Below are positions 17,385 to 27,166 of a DNA stretch of 64,000 bases, in pieces (the stretch's first letter is position 1; the number at the start of each line of letters is the position of its first letter). The position numbers and the translations under genes were made by a program. The stretch is taken from positions 2,356,001-2,420,000 of the forward strand of contig NZ_CP133784.1 in assembly GCF_034353875.1 (NCBI RefSeq). Direction: 5' to 3'. The notes beneath the pieces are model-generated. The model was not told the origin of the DNA and made no database searches. It saw nothing but the letters and a program-made list of their open reading frames with translations. The DNA comes from Pseudomonas sp. MH9.2 (GTDB lineage Bacteria > Pseudomonadota > Gammaproteobacteria > Pseudomonadales > Pseudomonadaceae).

Positions 17385-17533
17385 GCTCAGACTAGGCTGC
17401 GGCGTAGCCTTTGGTTTCGGCTGCGCGCTTGTGGTTAAATACGGCGTCTTTTGCCCCGGGGTTTCACGGGGTGCCCATCATAACAGGACGGCCCCGCCCA
17501 AGACAGCGGGCCGTCATAGGGACGCTAGCCGCC

Positions 17534-18550
17534 ATGCAAGTGAAACACCTGCTGCTGATCGCCATCCTCGCACTCACCGCTGCTTGTTCATCGAAAGAAG
17601 TCATCGACGAAAATCTGAGCGAAGTCGAGCTGTACCAGCAGGCGCAGGCCGACCTGGACAACAACAACTACAACAGTGCAAGCAACAAGCTTAAGGCACT
17701 GGAGTCGCGTTATCCCTTTGGACGCTATGCCGATCAGGCACAGCTGGAGCTGATCTACGCCAACTATAAAAACGGTGAGCCGGAGGCTGCGAAGTCTGCC
17801 GCTGAACGTTTTATTCGTTTGCACCCACAGCACCCCAACGTCGACTACGCCTACTACCTGAAGGGTCTGACCTCCTTCGACCAGGACGTTGGCCTGCTGG
17901 CTCGCTTCCTGCCGCTGGACATGACCAAGCGTGACCCGGGCGCTGCCCGCGACTCCTACAACGAGTTCGCCCAGCTCACCAGCCGCTACCCCAACAGCCG
18001 TTATGCGCCGGATGCCAAGCAGCGCATGATCTACCTGCGCAACCTGCTGGCTGCCTATGAGATCCACGTCGCGGACTACTACCTGACCCGTCACGCTTAC
18101 GTTGCAGCCGCCAACCGTGGTCGCTACGTGGTCGAGAACTTCCAGGAAACGCCGTCCGTCGGCGATGGCTTGGCAGTGATGATCGAGTCCTATCAGCATA
18201 TGCACCTGGACGAACTGGCTGCCAGCAGCCTGGAAGTCCTCAAGCTGAACTACCCGAACCATCCAAGCCTGGTCGATGGTCAGTTCGTGCCGCAGATCGC
18301 CGACGAAGACAACCGCTCATGGCTGTCGAAGGTAACCCTAGGCCTGATCAACACCAATACGCCGTTGCCGCCAGGTGAAACTCGCGCCAACCAGGACGTG
18401 CTCAAACAGTACCAAGATGCCAAGGACGCTATTCCTTCGGAACTGCTGCCTGCCAATCAGGACGAGGTCGACGAGCAGAATCATCAAGCGGAAGGCAACA
18501 GCAAAGACCGCTCGTGGTTCAGCTACATGACGTTGGGTATTTTCGACTGA
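17534..18550 (+). CDS. bamD: Outer-membrane assembly lipoprotein BamD (ComL)
   Basis: Essential lipoprotein of the BAM complex that inserts beta-barrel proteins into the outer membrane. The 338-residue protein has a signal peptide with lipobox LTAAC (Cys18), followed by TPR-type helical repeats (about 30-250). The long polar C-terminal tail after about residue 260 is typical of Pseudomonas BamD. The start was placed at MQVKH; the open frame upstream overlaps the rluD promoter region. It is followed by a strong terminator. Confidence 0.95.
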   Translation: MQVKHLLLIAILALTAACSSKEVIDENLSEVELYQQAQADLDNNNYNSASNKLKALESRYPFGRYADQAQLELIYANYKNGEPEAAKSAAERFIRLHPQHPNVDYAYYLKGLTSFDQDVGLLARFLPLDMTKRDPGAARDSYNEFAQLTSRYPNSRYAPDAKQRMIYLRNLLAAYEIHVADYYLTRHAYVAAANRGRYVVENFQETPSVGDGLAVMIESYQHMHLDELAASSLEVLKLNYPNHPSLVDGQFVPQIADEDNRSWLSKVTLGLINTNTPLPPGETRANQDVLKQYQDAKDAIPSELLPANQDEVDEQNHQAEGNSKDRSWFSYMTLGIFD

Positions 18551-18563
18551 TTCAGTCGTATTG

Positions 18564-18592
18564 AAAAAAGAGACCTTCGGGTCTCTTTTTTT
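18564..18592 (+). terminator. Terminator of bamD
   Basis: AAAAAAGAGACC and GGTCTCTTTTTTT arms with a TTCG loop, 14 bp after the bamD stop codon. Confidence 0.9.
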
Positions 18593-18668
18593 ATTGGGCA
18601 TTTCTCCACTGTGCGCCCGACAGCTCCTTGGCTACACTGCCGAATCTTCAATCAGAAAGCTGGTAGAC

Positions 18669-18929
18669 ATGGGTATCTTCGTACGCTTAATTTTATTGAT
18701 CGCCTTAATCGCGGCGGCGATGCACTTCTTCAAACGAATAGGTAAACACCCTGCGCCCTCCAAACAGGCAGAATCGCCTGAAATCGCAGCCGAGCCCATG
18801 GTCCGCTGCGCCCACTGCGGCGTCCATTTGCCCCGTGACCGTGCGTTGAGCCTGGAATCGAACGCGGGGAAACAGTGGTACTGCAGCCAGACACACCTGG
18901 AACAAGGCCCAGGCTCTCGTGACCGCTGA
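18669..18929 (+). CDS. PP0621 family small membrane protein with zinc-like motif
   Basis: 86-residue protein with one N-terminal membrane helix (about 3-21) and a cytosolic or periplasmic C-terminal part with cysteines C47, C50 and C72 and H76, laid out like a small zinc-binding knuckle (RCAHC ... YCSQTH). It matches the PP0621 family of pseudomonads, of unknown function. Its 3' end overlaps the pilS start by 11 bp, so the two are probably translated from one message. A role linked to PilS signalling is possible but unproven. Confidence 0.85.
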   Translation: MGIFVRLILLIALIAAAMHFFKRIGKHPAPSKQAESPEIAAEPMVRCAHCGVHLPRDRALSLESNAGKQWYCSQTHLEQGPGSRDR

Positions 18930-20508
18930 GACACTCTCACTGAGCGGCAATCAGGCCCAGCGTATCCTGCGGCTTTATCACCTTTATCGTTTGGTCATCG
19001 GCATCACGCTGGTCCTGATGATCTCCAGCAATCTGGATGATGACCTGCTGGAGCTGGCCAACCCGATCCTGTTCAGGACAGGTTGCTGGCTGTATCTGGT
19101 TTTCAATATCCTGGTCGTCGTGCTGCTGGACAGACCGAACAATGCTGTACAGACATTCAGCTTGGCGCTGGCCGATGTCGTGATGCTTTCGGCGTTGTTT
19201 TACGCAGGCGGTGGCGCACCCAGCGGCATCGGCAACCTGCTGATTGCATCGGTCGCCATCAGCAACATATTGCTGCGAGGGCGCACTGGGTTGTTGATTG
19301 CCGCGGTTGCAGCCATCGGCATCATTTACCTGACCTTCTATCTCAGCTTCAATCGACCGTCGGCGTACAACCACTATCTCCAGGCTGGCTCGCTGGGCGC
19401 CATGTGCTTTGCCGCCGCGTTATTGGTACAGGCATTGACCCATCGCCTGCACCTTAGCGAGTCGCTGGCAAAAGAACGCGCGGCAGATGTCGACAACCTC
19501 GAAGAACTCAACGCGTTGATCCTGCAACGCATGCGCACCGGCATTCTGGTGCTCGACGCCCAACGCAAGGTGCTGCTGGCCAATCACGGCGCCCTGACCC
19601 TGCTGGGCCAGGAACACCTGATCGGCAAAACCATCGACGACTATTGCCCACCGCTGGTCGACCGGCTGCAGCAATGGCAGATCAACCCGATGTTGCGTCC
19701 GCAGAGTGTGGCGACGTCCCTCGGCCCGGTGCTGCAACCAAGCTTCATCGCCCTCAATCGCGACGAACGGCGTCACACCCTGATCTTTCTCGAGGACCTG
19801 TCGCAGATATCCCAACAGGCCCAGCAACTCAAGCTCGTCGCATTAGGCCGCCTGACTGCCGGGATCGCCCACGAAATTCGTAATCCACTGGGCGCCATCA
19901 GCCATGCCGCCCAACTGCTCAAAGAATCAGAGGACCTGACGGCGCCTGATCTGCGCCTGGGTCAGATCATCCACGATCAATCCCGGCGGATGAATCTGGT
20001 GATTGAAAACGTTCTGCAACTGTCTCGCCGACGTCAGGCCGAACCGCAGCAGCTCGATGTCAAACGCTGGCTGGAGCCGTTCCTCAGCGATTTTCGCAGT
20101 GCCGCCACGACCAACCAGCAGTTGCATGTCGACATTGGCATTGGGACCCTGACGACGCGCATGGACCCCGAGCAACTGACGCAGGTGCTGACCAACTTGC
20201 TGCAGAACGCATTACGGTATAGCGCCAAGGTCAATGAACAGGCGCAGGTCTGGCTAAAACTGTGTCACGATCCGATCAGCGACTTGCCGATCCTGGAAGT
20301 GCTCGATGACGGCCCAGGCGTGGCCAGCGAGCATCTGACAAAGATTTTCGAACCCTTCTTCACCACGGAAAACAAAGGCACCGGGCTGGGCCTTTATATT
20401 TCCCGCGAGCTGTGCGAAAGCAATCAAGCACATCTGGATTACAGTCCCCGGGAAGGTGGCGGGAGCTGTTTCCGCATCACCTTCGCCCATCCGCTCAAAC
20501 TGAGTTGA
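18919..20508 (+). CDS. pilS: Sensor histidine kinase PilS
   Basis: Inner-membrane kinase that senses pilin levels and phosphorylates PilR. The 529-residue protein has six hydrophobic segments in the first 180 residues, a PAS-like region (about 195-290), the HisKA box GIAHEIRNPLG with phospho-acceptor His318, and an HATPase domain with DDGPGV and GTGLGL. Length and architecture match P. aeruginosa PilS. The start is GTG, read as VTAETL, overlapping the PP0621-family gene. pilR begins 2 bp after the stop. Confidence 0.96.
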   Translation: MTAETLSLSGNQAQRILRLYHLYRLVIGITLVLMISSNLDDDLLELANPILFRTGCWLYLVFNILVVVLLDRPNNAVQTFSLALADVVMLSALFYAGGGAPSGIGNLLIASVAISNILLRGRTGLLIAAVAAIGIIYLTFYLSFNRPSAYNHYLQAGSLGAMCFAAALLVQALTHRLHLSESLAKERAADVDNLEELNALILQRMRTGILVLDAQRKVLLANHGALTLLGQEHLIGKTIDDYCPPLVDRLQQWQINPMLRPQSVATSLGPVLQPSFIALNRDERRHTLIFLEDLSQISQQAQQLKLVALGRLTAGIAHEIRNPLGAISHAAQLLKESEDLTAPDLRLGQIIHDQSRRMNLVIENVLQLSRRRQAEPQQLDVKRWLEPFLSDFRSAATTNQQLHVDIGIGTLTTRMDPEQLTQVLTNLLQNALRYSAKVNEQAQVWLKLCHDPISDLPILEVLDDGPGVASEHLTKIFEPFFTTENKGTGLGLYISRELCESNQAHLDYSPREGGGSCFRITFAHPLKLS

Positions 20509-20510
20509 AC

Positions 20511-21854
20511 ATGAGCACACGGCAAAAAATCCTGATCGTCGACGATGAACCGGATATCCGCGAACTTCTGGAGATCACGCTGGGGCGGATGAAGCTCGAC
20601 ACCCGCAGCGCGCGCAACGTCAAAGAAGCGCGTGACTGGCTGCTGCGCGAGCCTTTCGACCTGTGCCTGACGGACATGCGCATGCCCGATGGCAATGGCC
20701 TGGAGCTGGTGCAGCACATCCAGCAACGTCACCCGCAGGTGCCAGTGGCGATGATTACAGCGTATGGGAGCCTCGACACCGCTATCAATGCACTAAAAGC
20801 CGGGGCCTTCGACTTTTTGACTAAACCGGTGGACCTCACCCTCCTCCGCGAACTGGTGACCAGCGCCCTGCGCCTGCACCCCCCGACCACAACTGACAGC
20901 AGCAGCATCGACAGCCGCTTGCTGGGCAACTCGCCGCCCATGCGTGCACTGCGCAACCAGATCAGCAAACTGGCCCGCAGTCAGGCTCCGATCTACATCA
21001 GTGGCGAATCGGGCAGCGGCAAAGAGCTAGTGGCACGCTTGATTCACGAGCAAGGTCCGCGCATCAGCCAACCCTTTATTCCGGTCAACTGCGGCGCCAT
21101 TCCTTCTGAACTCATGGAAAGCGAGTTCTTCGGCCATCGTAAAGGTAGCTTCAGCGGTGCGGTCGAGGACAAGCCCGGATTGTTTCAGGCTGCCAACGGC
21201 GGGACGCTGTTCCTTGATGAAGTCGCAGACCTGCCGTTGGCCATGCAGGTCAAGTTACTGCGCGTGATCCAGGAAAAAGCCGTGCGCTGCGTGGGTGGAC
21301 AGCAAGAGTTGGTGGTGGACGTGCGCATTCTCTGCGCGACCCACAAAGACCTGAGCGCCGAAGTCGCTGCCGGGCGTTTCCGCCAGGATTTGTATTACCG
21401 CCTGAACGTCATCGAACTGCGCGTACCGTCCTTGCGCGAGCGCCGGGAAGACATCGGCCAACTCGCCGATAACGTCCTCCGACGCCTGTCCGACGGCTCG
21501 GGTCAGCCTGAGGCGAAGCTCAACGCACACGCGCTGGACACCCTGAAAAACTATCGATTCCCAGGCAATGTGCGCGAGCTTGAAAACATACTCGAACGCG
21601 CCTACACCCTGTGCGACAACGACCAGATCGACGCCAGCGACCTGCGCCTGGCCGACTCACCCAGCGCCCACGACCCCGACGGCCCCAACCTGGCCGAGAT
21701 CGACAACCTGGAAGACTACCTGGAAAGCGTCGAACGCAAACTCATCCTCCAGGCCCTGGAAGAAACCCGCTGGAACCGCACCGCCGCCGCCCAACGCCTG
21801 AACCTGACGTTTCGGTCCATGCGCTATCGGCTGAAAAAGTTGGGGCTGGATTGA
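20511..21854 (+). CDS. pilR: Sigma-54-dependent response regulator PilR
   Basis: NtrC-type activator that turns on pilA with RpoN. The 447-residue protein has a receiver domain (phospho-acceptor D55, acid pocket D11/D12), an AAA+ domain with Walker A GESGSGKE (165-172), and a C-terminal Fis-type helix-turn-helix (NRTAAAQRLN...). The sigma-54 contact loop, normally GAFTGA, reads GSFSGA at 212-217. The central Thr is replaced by Ser, a conservative but uncommon change. The target -24/-12 promoter is visible upstream of pilA in this window. Confidence 0.96.
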   Translation: MSTRQKILIVDDEPDIRELLEITLGRMKLDTRSARNVKEARDWLLREPFDLCLTDMRMPDGNGLELVQHIQQRHPQVPVAMITAYGSLDTAINALKAGAFDFLTKPVDLTLLRELVTSALRLHPPTTTDSSSIDSRLLGNSPPMRALRNQISKLARSQAPIYISGESGSGKELVARLIHEQGPRISQPFIPVNCGAIPSELMESEFFGHRKGSFSGAVEDKPGLFQAANGGTLFLDEVADLPLAMQVKLLRVIQEKAVRCVGGQQELVVDVRILCATHKDLSAEVAAGRFRQDLYYRLNVIELRVPSLRERREDIGQLADNVLRRLSDGSGQPEAKLNAHALDTLKNYRFPGNVRELENILERAYTLCDNDQIDASDLRLADSPSAHDPDGPNLAEIDNLEDYLESVERKLILQALEETRWNRTAAAQRLNLTFRSMRYRLKKLGLD

Positions 21855-21889
21855 CGGATACCACGCGATCACGGCGCAAACTGGGTCCC

Positions 21890-21990
21890 TGTAGGGGCTG
21901 CCGAAGGCTGCGATTGGCCGCCAAACGGCAGCGCCCCTAATTAACATAAAGGTCGTTCCGACCTTATCGCAGCCTTCGGCAGCGCCTACA
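21890..21990. repeat. REPIN-like inverted repeat pair (family A)
   Basis: Two arms of about 25 nt, built on GCTGCCGAAGGCTGCGAT and its complement, lie at 21890-21914 and 21966-21990 in opposite orientation. The 101-bp element sits between the convergent pilR and thiO. This fits the paired REP elements common in P. fluorescens genomes and may act as a transcription stop or as a RAYT-mobilised unit. Confidence 0.85.
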
Positions 21991-22007
21991 TGAGGCAGCC
22001 AAGCGTC

Positions 22008-23111
22008 TCAGCCCACCAATCTTCCATCCGGCGCATACGGCGCGGCATCGATAATCGGCTTGCGCTCGGACAACAGGTCCGCCAGCAGTTGGCAAGACGC
22101 TGGCGCCAGCACCAGGCCGTTGCGGAAATGCCCGCAGTTCAGCCACAACCCGTCAAAGCCCGGCACGGCCCCGATATAGGGGATGCCTTCAGGCGAGCCA
22201 GGCCGCAGCCCGGCCCAATGCCCCACAACCTCGGCGTCCGCCAGCGCCGGGATCAGCTCAACGGCCGAGGCCTTCAGGCTCTCCAATGCGCTGTCCGTGG
22301 TGGTTTTGTCGAAGCCCTCATATTCCAGCGTGCTGCCGACCAGTATGTGCCCGTCACGTCGCGGAATCGCGTAGCGACCCTTGGCAAGGATCATCCGCGG
22401 CAGGAAGTCCGAGGCGCACTTGTACAGGATCATCTGGCCCTTGACCGGCTCGACCGGCAGCTCCAGGCCAAGGGTCTTCAGCAGTTCACCACTCCAGGCA
22501 CCCGCCGCCAGCACCACGCGATCCCCGAGCACATCACCGGCCGCCGTGCGGACGCCAAGCACCTTGTCGCCCTCGCGGATAAAGCCACTGACTTCACACT
22601 GCTCATGAAGCGTGACGTTGGGCAGCGCCAGCAACGCCGCTTTCAGCGATTTCACCAAGCGGGGGTTACGCACATTGGCGACGTTAGCCATGTAGATAGC
22701 GCGAGAATATCCCTCGCCCAGCACCGGCACCGCAGCGTAAGCCGCCGAAATATCCACCGCACTCAACGGCCGGTTCTCCCGAACCGCCCACTCTAGCGCT
22801 TCTTTTTCATCATCCAGATCGAGCCAATACAGACCGGTCGTGTGCACCTCGGGATCGATGTCCGTGGCCGCAAACAAACGCTCGGCCAATTGCGGATAAA
22901 AATCCTGCGACCAATGCGACAACGCGGTCACCGCCGGGCTATAGCGCCAAGGGTAAAGCGGCGAAACAATACCGCCACCGGCCCAGGACGATTCCTGACC
23001 GACATCGGCACGATCAAGCAAAACAACGCTTTCTACCTCGGCTGCCAGAGTAAACGCGGTCAACAGACCGATCACCCCACCGCCGACGATTACTACTTGC
23101 TGCTTGGACAT
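22008..23111 (-). CDS. thiO: Glycine oxidase ThiO
   Basis: FAD-dependent oxidase of the DadA/DAO family, which makes the iminoglycine (dehydroglycine) used to build the thiazole of thiamine. The 367-residue protein has the dinucleotide-binding GGGVIG motif at its N-terminus and the C-terminal family segment GLRPGSPEGIPYIG. No other thi genes are in the window. It is convergent to pilR and lies 27 bp after pilE on the same strand, so it may be read from the minor pilin operon. Confidence 0.94.
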   Translation of the reverse strand: MSKQQVVIVGGGVIGLLTAFTLAAEVESVVLLDRADVGQESSWAGGGIVSPLYPWRYSPAVTALSHWSQDFYPQLAERLFAATDIDPEVHTTGLYWLDLDDEKEALEWAVRENRPLSAVDISAAYAAVPVLGEGYSRAIYMANVANVRNPRLVKSLKAALLALPNVTLHEQCEVSGFIREGDKVLGVRTAAGDVLGDRVVLAAGAWSGELLKTLGLELPVEPVKGQMILYKCASDFLPRMILAKGRYAIPRRDGHILVGSTLEYEGFDKTTTDSALESLKASAVELIPALADAEVVGHWAGLRPGSPEGIPYIGAVPGFDGLWLNCGHFRNGLVLAPASCQLLADLLSERKPIIDAAPYAPDGRLVG

Positions 23112-23138
23112 CTTGGACTCGATGTAAAAAGGAAAAGG

Positions 23139-23561
23139 TTAACGGCTCCAGCACAGCAGGGTCGTAGCCCCACTCGTCAGGTTAAGATTGCTGCGCGCAC
23201 CGGTATTGTTGATAACAAAACTGCCACATTTGTCGCCGTTCATCATCGCAGCTGCGACCGGGGCAGCGGTCAGCGTGAAATCTTGTGCGTTGCGGACAGC
23301 GGCAACAGTGTAATAAGTGTTGCCTGCGGAGATCACGAGGGCGACTGCAGGCGGACCAGTGACATCAGCGTATTGCCCATTCCGCGAATAAAACCGCTCA
23401 AGAATTTGTGCCTGCTCGGAGAGCAATCCCGCGATTTCGGAGCGATGGGTTTTCCTTACGTATTCCGTATAGCTAGGGTAGGCGATAGCCGCCAGAATGC
23501 CGACTATCGCTACGACGATCATCAGTTCTATCAGGGTGAAGCCTTTACTCTGCCTACGCAT
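23139..23561 (-). CDS. pilE: Minor pilin PilE
   Basis: Minor type IV pilin required for pilus priming. The 140-residue prepilin has leader MRRQSKG, cleavage before Phe8, Glu at mature position 5, a hydrophobic helix, and two cysteines near the C-terminal half (DKCGSF and LLCWSR) that can form the closing disulfide. It is the last gene of fimU-pilV-pilW-pilX-pilY1-pilE and begins 12 bp after pilY1. The small pilY2 gene found at this junction in P. aeruginosa is absent. Confidence 0.93.
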   Translation of the reverse strand: MRRQSKGFTLIELMIVVAIVGILAAIAYPSYTEYVRKTHRSEIAGLLSEQAQILERFYSRNGQYADVTGPPAVALVISAGNTYYTVAAVRNAQDFTLTAAPVAAAMMNGDKCGSFVINNTGARSNLNLTSGATTLLCWSR

Positions 23562-23573
23562 AAAGCCTCTTAA

Positions 23574-26500
23574 TTACTGAATTTGTCGCCACATGACGCG
23601 CCGATTGAAAACACCGCCAAGTTCCGTCAGCGGTGTTGGAAGCATCAGGTTTTGAGTGCCCGATAAGTTGCTGACAGCTCCCGACAGGTTAGGCACCCCC
23701 CCACTGAACATGATGCCACTGGTAATCGAGTCACTGCTATCAACCACTCGATCACCCGAGGTATCCAGCACAGCATAATTGAGCATGGCGCCACTGACTG
23801 CGTCGATATCCACGAATCGCCCTGAACCTGAGCTTGAACAGGGGTCCGCTGTATCGATGATCGCAGTGGTGAAGAACAACCTGCCAAAGCTTAATTGAGC
23901 CTGATAGAGCACCCGCTCACCGGCCAAAACACCACTCACCACCAACGGCAGGTAGAACCCTTTCTGGGTTGTGTAGTCCACCGGGGTCTGGCTGGTGGTG
24001 AAGTACTGACTGCCCGTCGCTGTGGCCCCTGTAAACGACTGGGCTTGAAGTTGGCTTTCGCCATAGCTGGCACTGGCACCATCGTTGTCCAGGACAGCGT
24101 AGAAAGCCTGACGAGCCGTGCTGGTTTTATCGGCGACCTCACTGAGCTTCCCGGTCCCGAAATACACAAGGTACCCAAGAGAAGGCAGGCTACCAATCAC
24201 CGGCTGGGCTGTAATCGGCTGACTCGTGCCTCCCGGCGCGATGAACAACGGCGTATTGGAGAACGAGATCCCACTGGCAGGCGCACTACTGGTAAAGTCG
24301 AACTTCCACATTTGGCCTTTCAAGTCACCACCATAAGCGTACTGCACCACGCTCTGGGCATTGACCCGCAACTTCACCGAGCTCAGGCCATTACCGCCGG
24401 TGCTATCGACAATGATTTTCCTGATCAGCGAACCGTCGCGGATATCCACCACATATAACGCCGCTACGCCGGTGCTACTGCCATAGCCGTTACCAATGAA
24501 CGCCGCCCAGCGTCCGTCTGCCAGCTGCGCAACTTCAGGCTTGGCATAGGCATAACCCAAGTCATTAAAAACATTGGCTGTATTGGCGATATCGGGAGCA
24601 CGAATCTCCCACAATGCGCTGATCGAGTTGCCAGCAGTGCCATCGTATAGTTGAATCGCATAGAACGCCTTGCCGCCAGCCCCTACGCCGCCTATAGCGA
24701 GGGTTTTCCAGGCGGTACCGAGCCGAGCATCGACAATAGATATCTGGCCGTCGGCGAGGAACTTGTGGGTCACACCATTGATGTAGGCGGGGTCTGCGAC
24801 ATAATGCAAATTGTTCAGCACGCTAGACGGCATATAGGCGTAACGTCGAGTGCCGTTGCTGGGGTCGATCACATTGACCAAACCGTCGTTGGCATTGACC
24901 ACCAGACTCGGGCTCATGCCTACAACTTTCTTATCCAGGAAAGCCGAATAACTGGTATCACCGGTGCTGTCCGAGGCGGTGGCGTCGCTCGGAGACGCAT
25001 ACATAAGCCGTGAGTTGACAATGTCGCCCAACAGCACCGTACGCACTTTGAAGCCACTCTTGTTAGTGCCTTTGCTCCACTCGATCAAGTCGCTGCCGTT
25101 AGTCCCCGTCGGTAAATTGAGGGTGGCTTGCTGGGCAATAGAGAAGTTGCTGTAGGCCAAGGTAATTGCGGCATTGGAGGTGGTATTCCACGACTGATAG
25201 GTCGGACTGATGCCTGGGACAATCGTCGTGTCGGTCGTCCAGCTAGGCGTTGTACTGACCGAACCATCGGTGTTGAAGTTGAATGCCTTGATCGTGCCAC
25301 GCCAATCAGCGGAGTCATAAACCGACGTGTAGGTCTGGGAGGTGCTGGACAAGTTCGACGAACTGACTGCCCCGCCGCCACCCGAGCCCGCCTTGGAGGT
25401 GATGTCGTTCAACGCTGAAGAAAGCGCCGCGTTCAAACCTGCGCTGTCAGTGGCTTGATAGTAAGTGCCATGTCCATAACGCGCCGCATCAGACAGCATT
25501 TGGTTTGCTGCCGTAAAACCTACCGTGTAGGTAGACAGGTTCTGCGTGGGGTAATCCACCGAATCCCAGCTCTTCCCGGCAGCATCATTGCCGGTGGAGC
25601 GCAGGTCAATGTCATACGCGAACTTGGCAATGTCATCCAGGTACAGCGTGTCACCTTCATTATCGCCACTCAGATTAGCGCCGTCATTCGCACTATTACC
25701 GTCCCAGTTGGGCAGCCTGCTTCCGCCCAACGGATCGTTGGTTGGAAACGTGCGGTCATAGGTCGGTAGGCCGTCGGTGATTACCACTCCGTAGTTTTTC
25801 TGGCAGCGATATTGAATGGGGCTGGTATAGGTACTCGGTGTCGAATTGTAATAGGGCGTCATGCCACGGAAGTAACGAGTGATCTCGTAGTAGGTTTCGG
25901 CCAATGGCGTGTTGGCGATAGCACCCAAGCCTTTGATCGCGGAGATCAGTGCATTGTAGTTGGTATCTGCCTGGGTTTGAGTGACAGAGCCGGTGACCAC
26001 CGACAAGTCACTGATTGACCGGGAGATATTACCGCCTGGGCCCGAATCACTATAGTTGGGTGGATTGAAGGTAGCCAGACCAATACGCAAGTTGCGGTTG
26101 CTGGTGACGAGCGCAGAGGACACGTTACGTGCAACGTTGATCCGGTAGTCATTGGGGATCGAACCGTCTGTGTAGTCTTTCGTCAAGGTGGTCATCAACC
26201 CAATCAGATAGGCAATGTACCGTGTTGAAATACGAGTGTTACCACTGCCCACTGGGTCCGGCAGCTTGAGGCAGTACACGCTGGCGCTACCGCTAATCGA
26301 TAGTTTAAATCCGTCATAACCCGTCGTGCAGGTACCCTGATTCAAGGTACTGAGGAATTGGTTTTCACTGGTCATGTCCAGCGCGACGAGGCTGCTGCAG
26401 TTGCTGTTCGAACTGCAGTTATAGACTTGTGTTTGAGTCGCAGTCTGATCAAAGCCTGTCGCCCGAATCAGGTTATTCATACTTCCTGAGTTATCCACTA

Positions 26501-26663
26501 ACAGAATCACGTTTGGCGCCACTGCCCCCGCGCTCAGCAGCGGCGAGTCCGAGGGGCTGAACGCATAGGCGGGAGTGGCCAGGAACAGACCTAAAAACAC
26601 GCCAGTAAGAAAATAACCGAATCGCGACCGAGACACGTTAAGCCCCACTTCTTTTCTTGACAT
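23574..26663 (-). CDS. pilY1: Type IV pilus tip adhesin / assembly factor PilY1
   Basis: Large secreted protein that caps the pilus and acts in adhesion and mechanosensing. The 1029-residue product has a Sec signal (cleavage near AYA, residue 34), an N-terminal von Willebrand A-like domain with MIDAS-type DNSGS (57-61), and a C-terminal beta-propeller with a calcium loop of the form DxSxDxxxD near 967. I chose the ATG preceded by GAGAG, which overlaps the end of pilX by 26 bp. A GTG 1 bp after the pilX stop would give a protein nine residues shorter with the same signal peptide, and a TTG four codons further upstream is also open. Confidence 0.93.
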   Translation of the reverse strand: MSRKEVGLNVSRSRFGYFLTGVFLGLFLATPAYAFSPSDSPLLSAGAVAPNVILLVDNSGSMNNLIRATGFDQTATQTQVYNCSSNSNCSSLVALDMTSENQFLSTLNQGTCTTGYDGFKLSISGSASVYCLKLPDPVGSGNTRISTRYIAYLIGLMTTLTKDYTDGSIPNDYRINVARNVSSALVTSNRNLRIGLATFNPPNYSDSGPGGNISRSISDLSVVTGSVTQTQADTNYNALISAIKGLGAIANTPLAETYYEITRYFRGMTPYYNSTPSTYTSPIQYRCQKNYGVVITDGLPTYDRTFPTNDPLGGSRLPNWDGNSANDGANLSGDNEGDTLYLDDIAKFAYDIDLRSTGNDAAGKSWDSVDYPTQNLSTYTVGFTAANQMLSDAARYGHGTYYQATDSAGLNAALSSALNDITSKAGSGGGGAVSSSNLSSTSQTYTSVYDSADWRGTIKAFNFNTDGSVSTTPSWTTDTTIVPGISPTYQSWNTTSNAAITLAYSNFSIAQQATLNLPTGTNGSDLIEWSKGTNKSGFKVRTVLLGDIVNSRLMYASPSDATASDSTGDTSYSAFLDKKVVGMSPSLVVNANDGLVNVIDPSNGTRRYAYMPSSVLNNLHYVADPAYINGVTHKFLADGQISIVDARLGTAWKTLAIGGVGAGGKAFYAIQLYDGTAGNSISALWEIRAPDIANTANVFNDLGYAYAKPEVAQLADGRWAAFIGNGYGSSTGVAALYVVDIRDGSLIRKIIVDSTGGNGLSSVKLRVNAQSVVQYAYGGDLKGQMWKFDFTSSAPASGISFSNTPLFIAPGGTSQPITAQPVIGSLPSLGYLVYFGTGKLSEVADKTSTARQAFYAVLDNDGASASYGESQLQAQSFTGATATGSQYFTTSQTPVDYTTQKGFYLPLVVSGVLAGERVLYQAQLSFGRLFFTTAIIDTADPCSSSGSGRFVDIDAVSGAMLNYAVLDTSGDRVVDSSDSITSGIMFSGGVPNLSGAVSNLSGTQNLMLPTPLTELGGVFNRRVMWRQIQ

Positions 26664-27156
26664 AAATACTCTCAAGTACGGTCCGCGAATTGCCTTGAAT
26701 GCCCACGCCGGTTAGCCGGAAAAAGGTCCAATGAGTATTAACGTCCAAGCCCCCCGTGTAGATGTTGGCTGGCGCTCCTACCGTCGTCCCCACTGATTGT
26801 ATTGAGTAAAAGCCATGGCCCGTCGCCACCCAGGTCACCCCTGAAACGCTGCTTGCTCCCGCTGCCACAACAGTATTCGAGTCCGAGGGTGGTACACACA
26901 AGGGGGGGACGCATACGGCTTTGGCGTAAGTACTGACTTGCACCAGCGTTTCGGCCATGCGCAAGGCAGACTCGGCGAACTGGAATGATTCGTTGCGCAG
27001 CTTCACGCTCCCGGACATTTTTTCTTGCAGGGTGGCATTCTGCATTGACGAGATACCAATCAGGGTCAATAGCAGCAAAAACACCAAACTGACCACCAGC
27101 GCCATGCCCTGCTCCCCCCCATTGAGTCGGACAGGGATGCGATCAAAATTTTTCAT
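26638..27156 (-). CDS. pilX: Minor pilin PilX
   Basis: Minor pilin-like protein of the pilus-priming complex. The 172 residues have leader ending EQG (residue 17), a hydrophobic N-terminal helix, and Val where the usual Glu at mature position 5 would stand. That is a known trait of tip-positioned GspK/PilX-like proteins. Codons run AGE-FAESALRMAE after the helix, a common PilX pattern. It lies 10 bp after pilW and overlaps the chosen pilY1 start. Confidence 0.9.
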   Translation of the reverse strand: MKNFDRIPVRLNGGEQGMALVVSLVFLLLLTLIGISSMQNATLQEKMSGSVKLRNESFQFAESALRMAETLVQVSTYAKAVCVPPLCVPPSDSNTVVAAGASSVSGVTWVATGHGFYSIQSVGTTVGAPANIYTGGLDVNTHWTFFRLTGVGIQGNSRTVLESIYVKKRSGA

Positions 27157-27166
27157 ATTGAACCCC

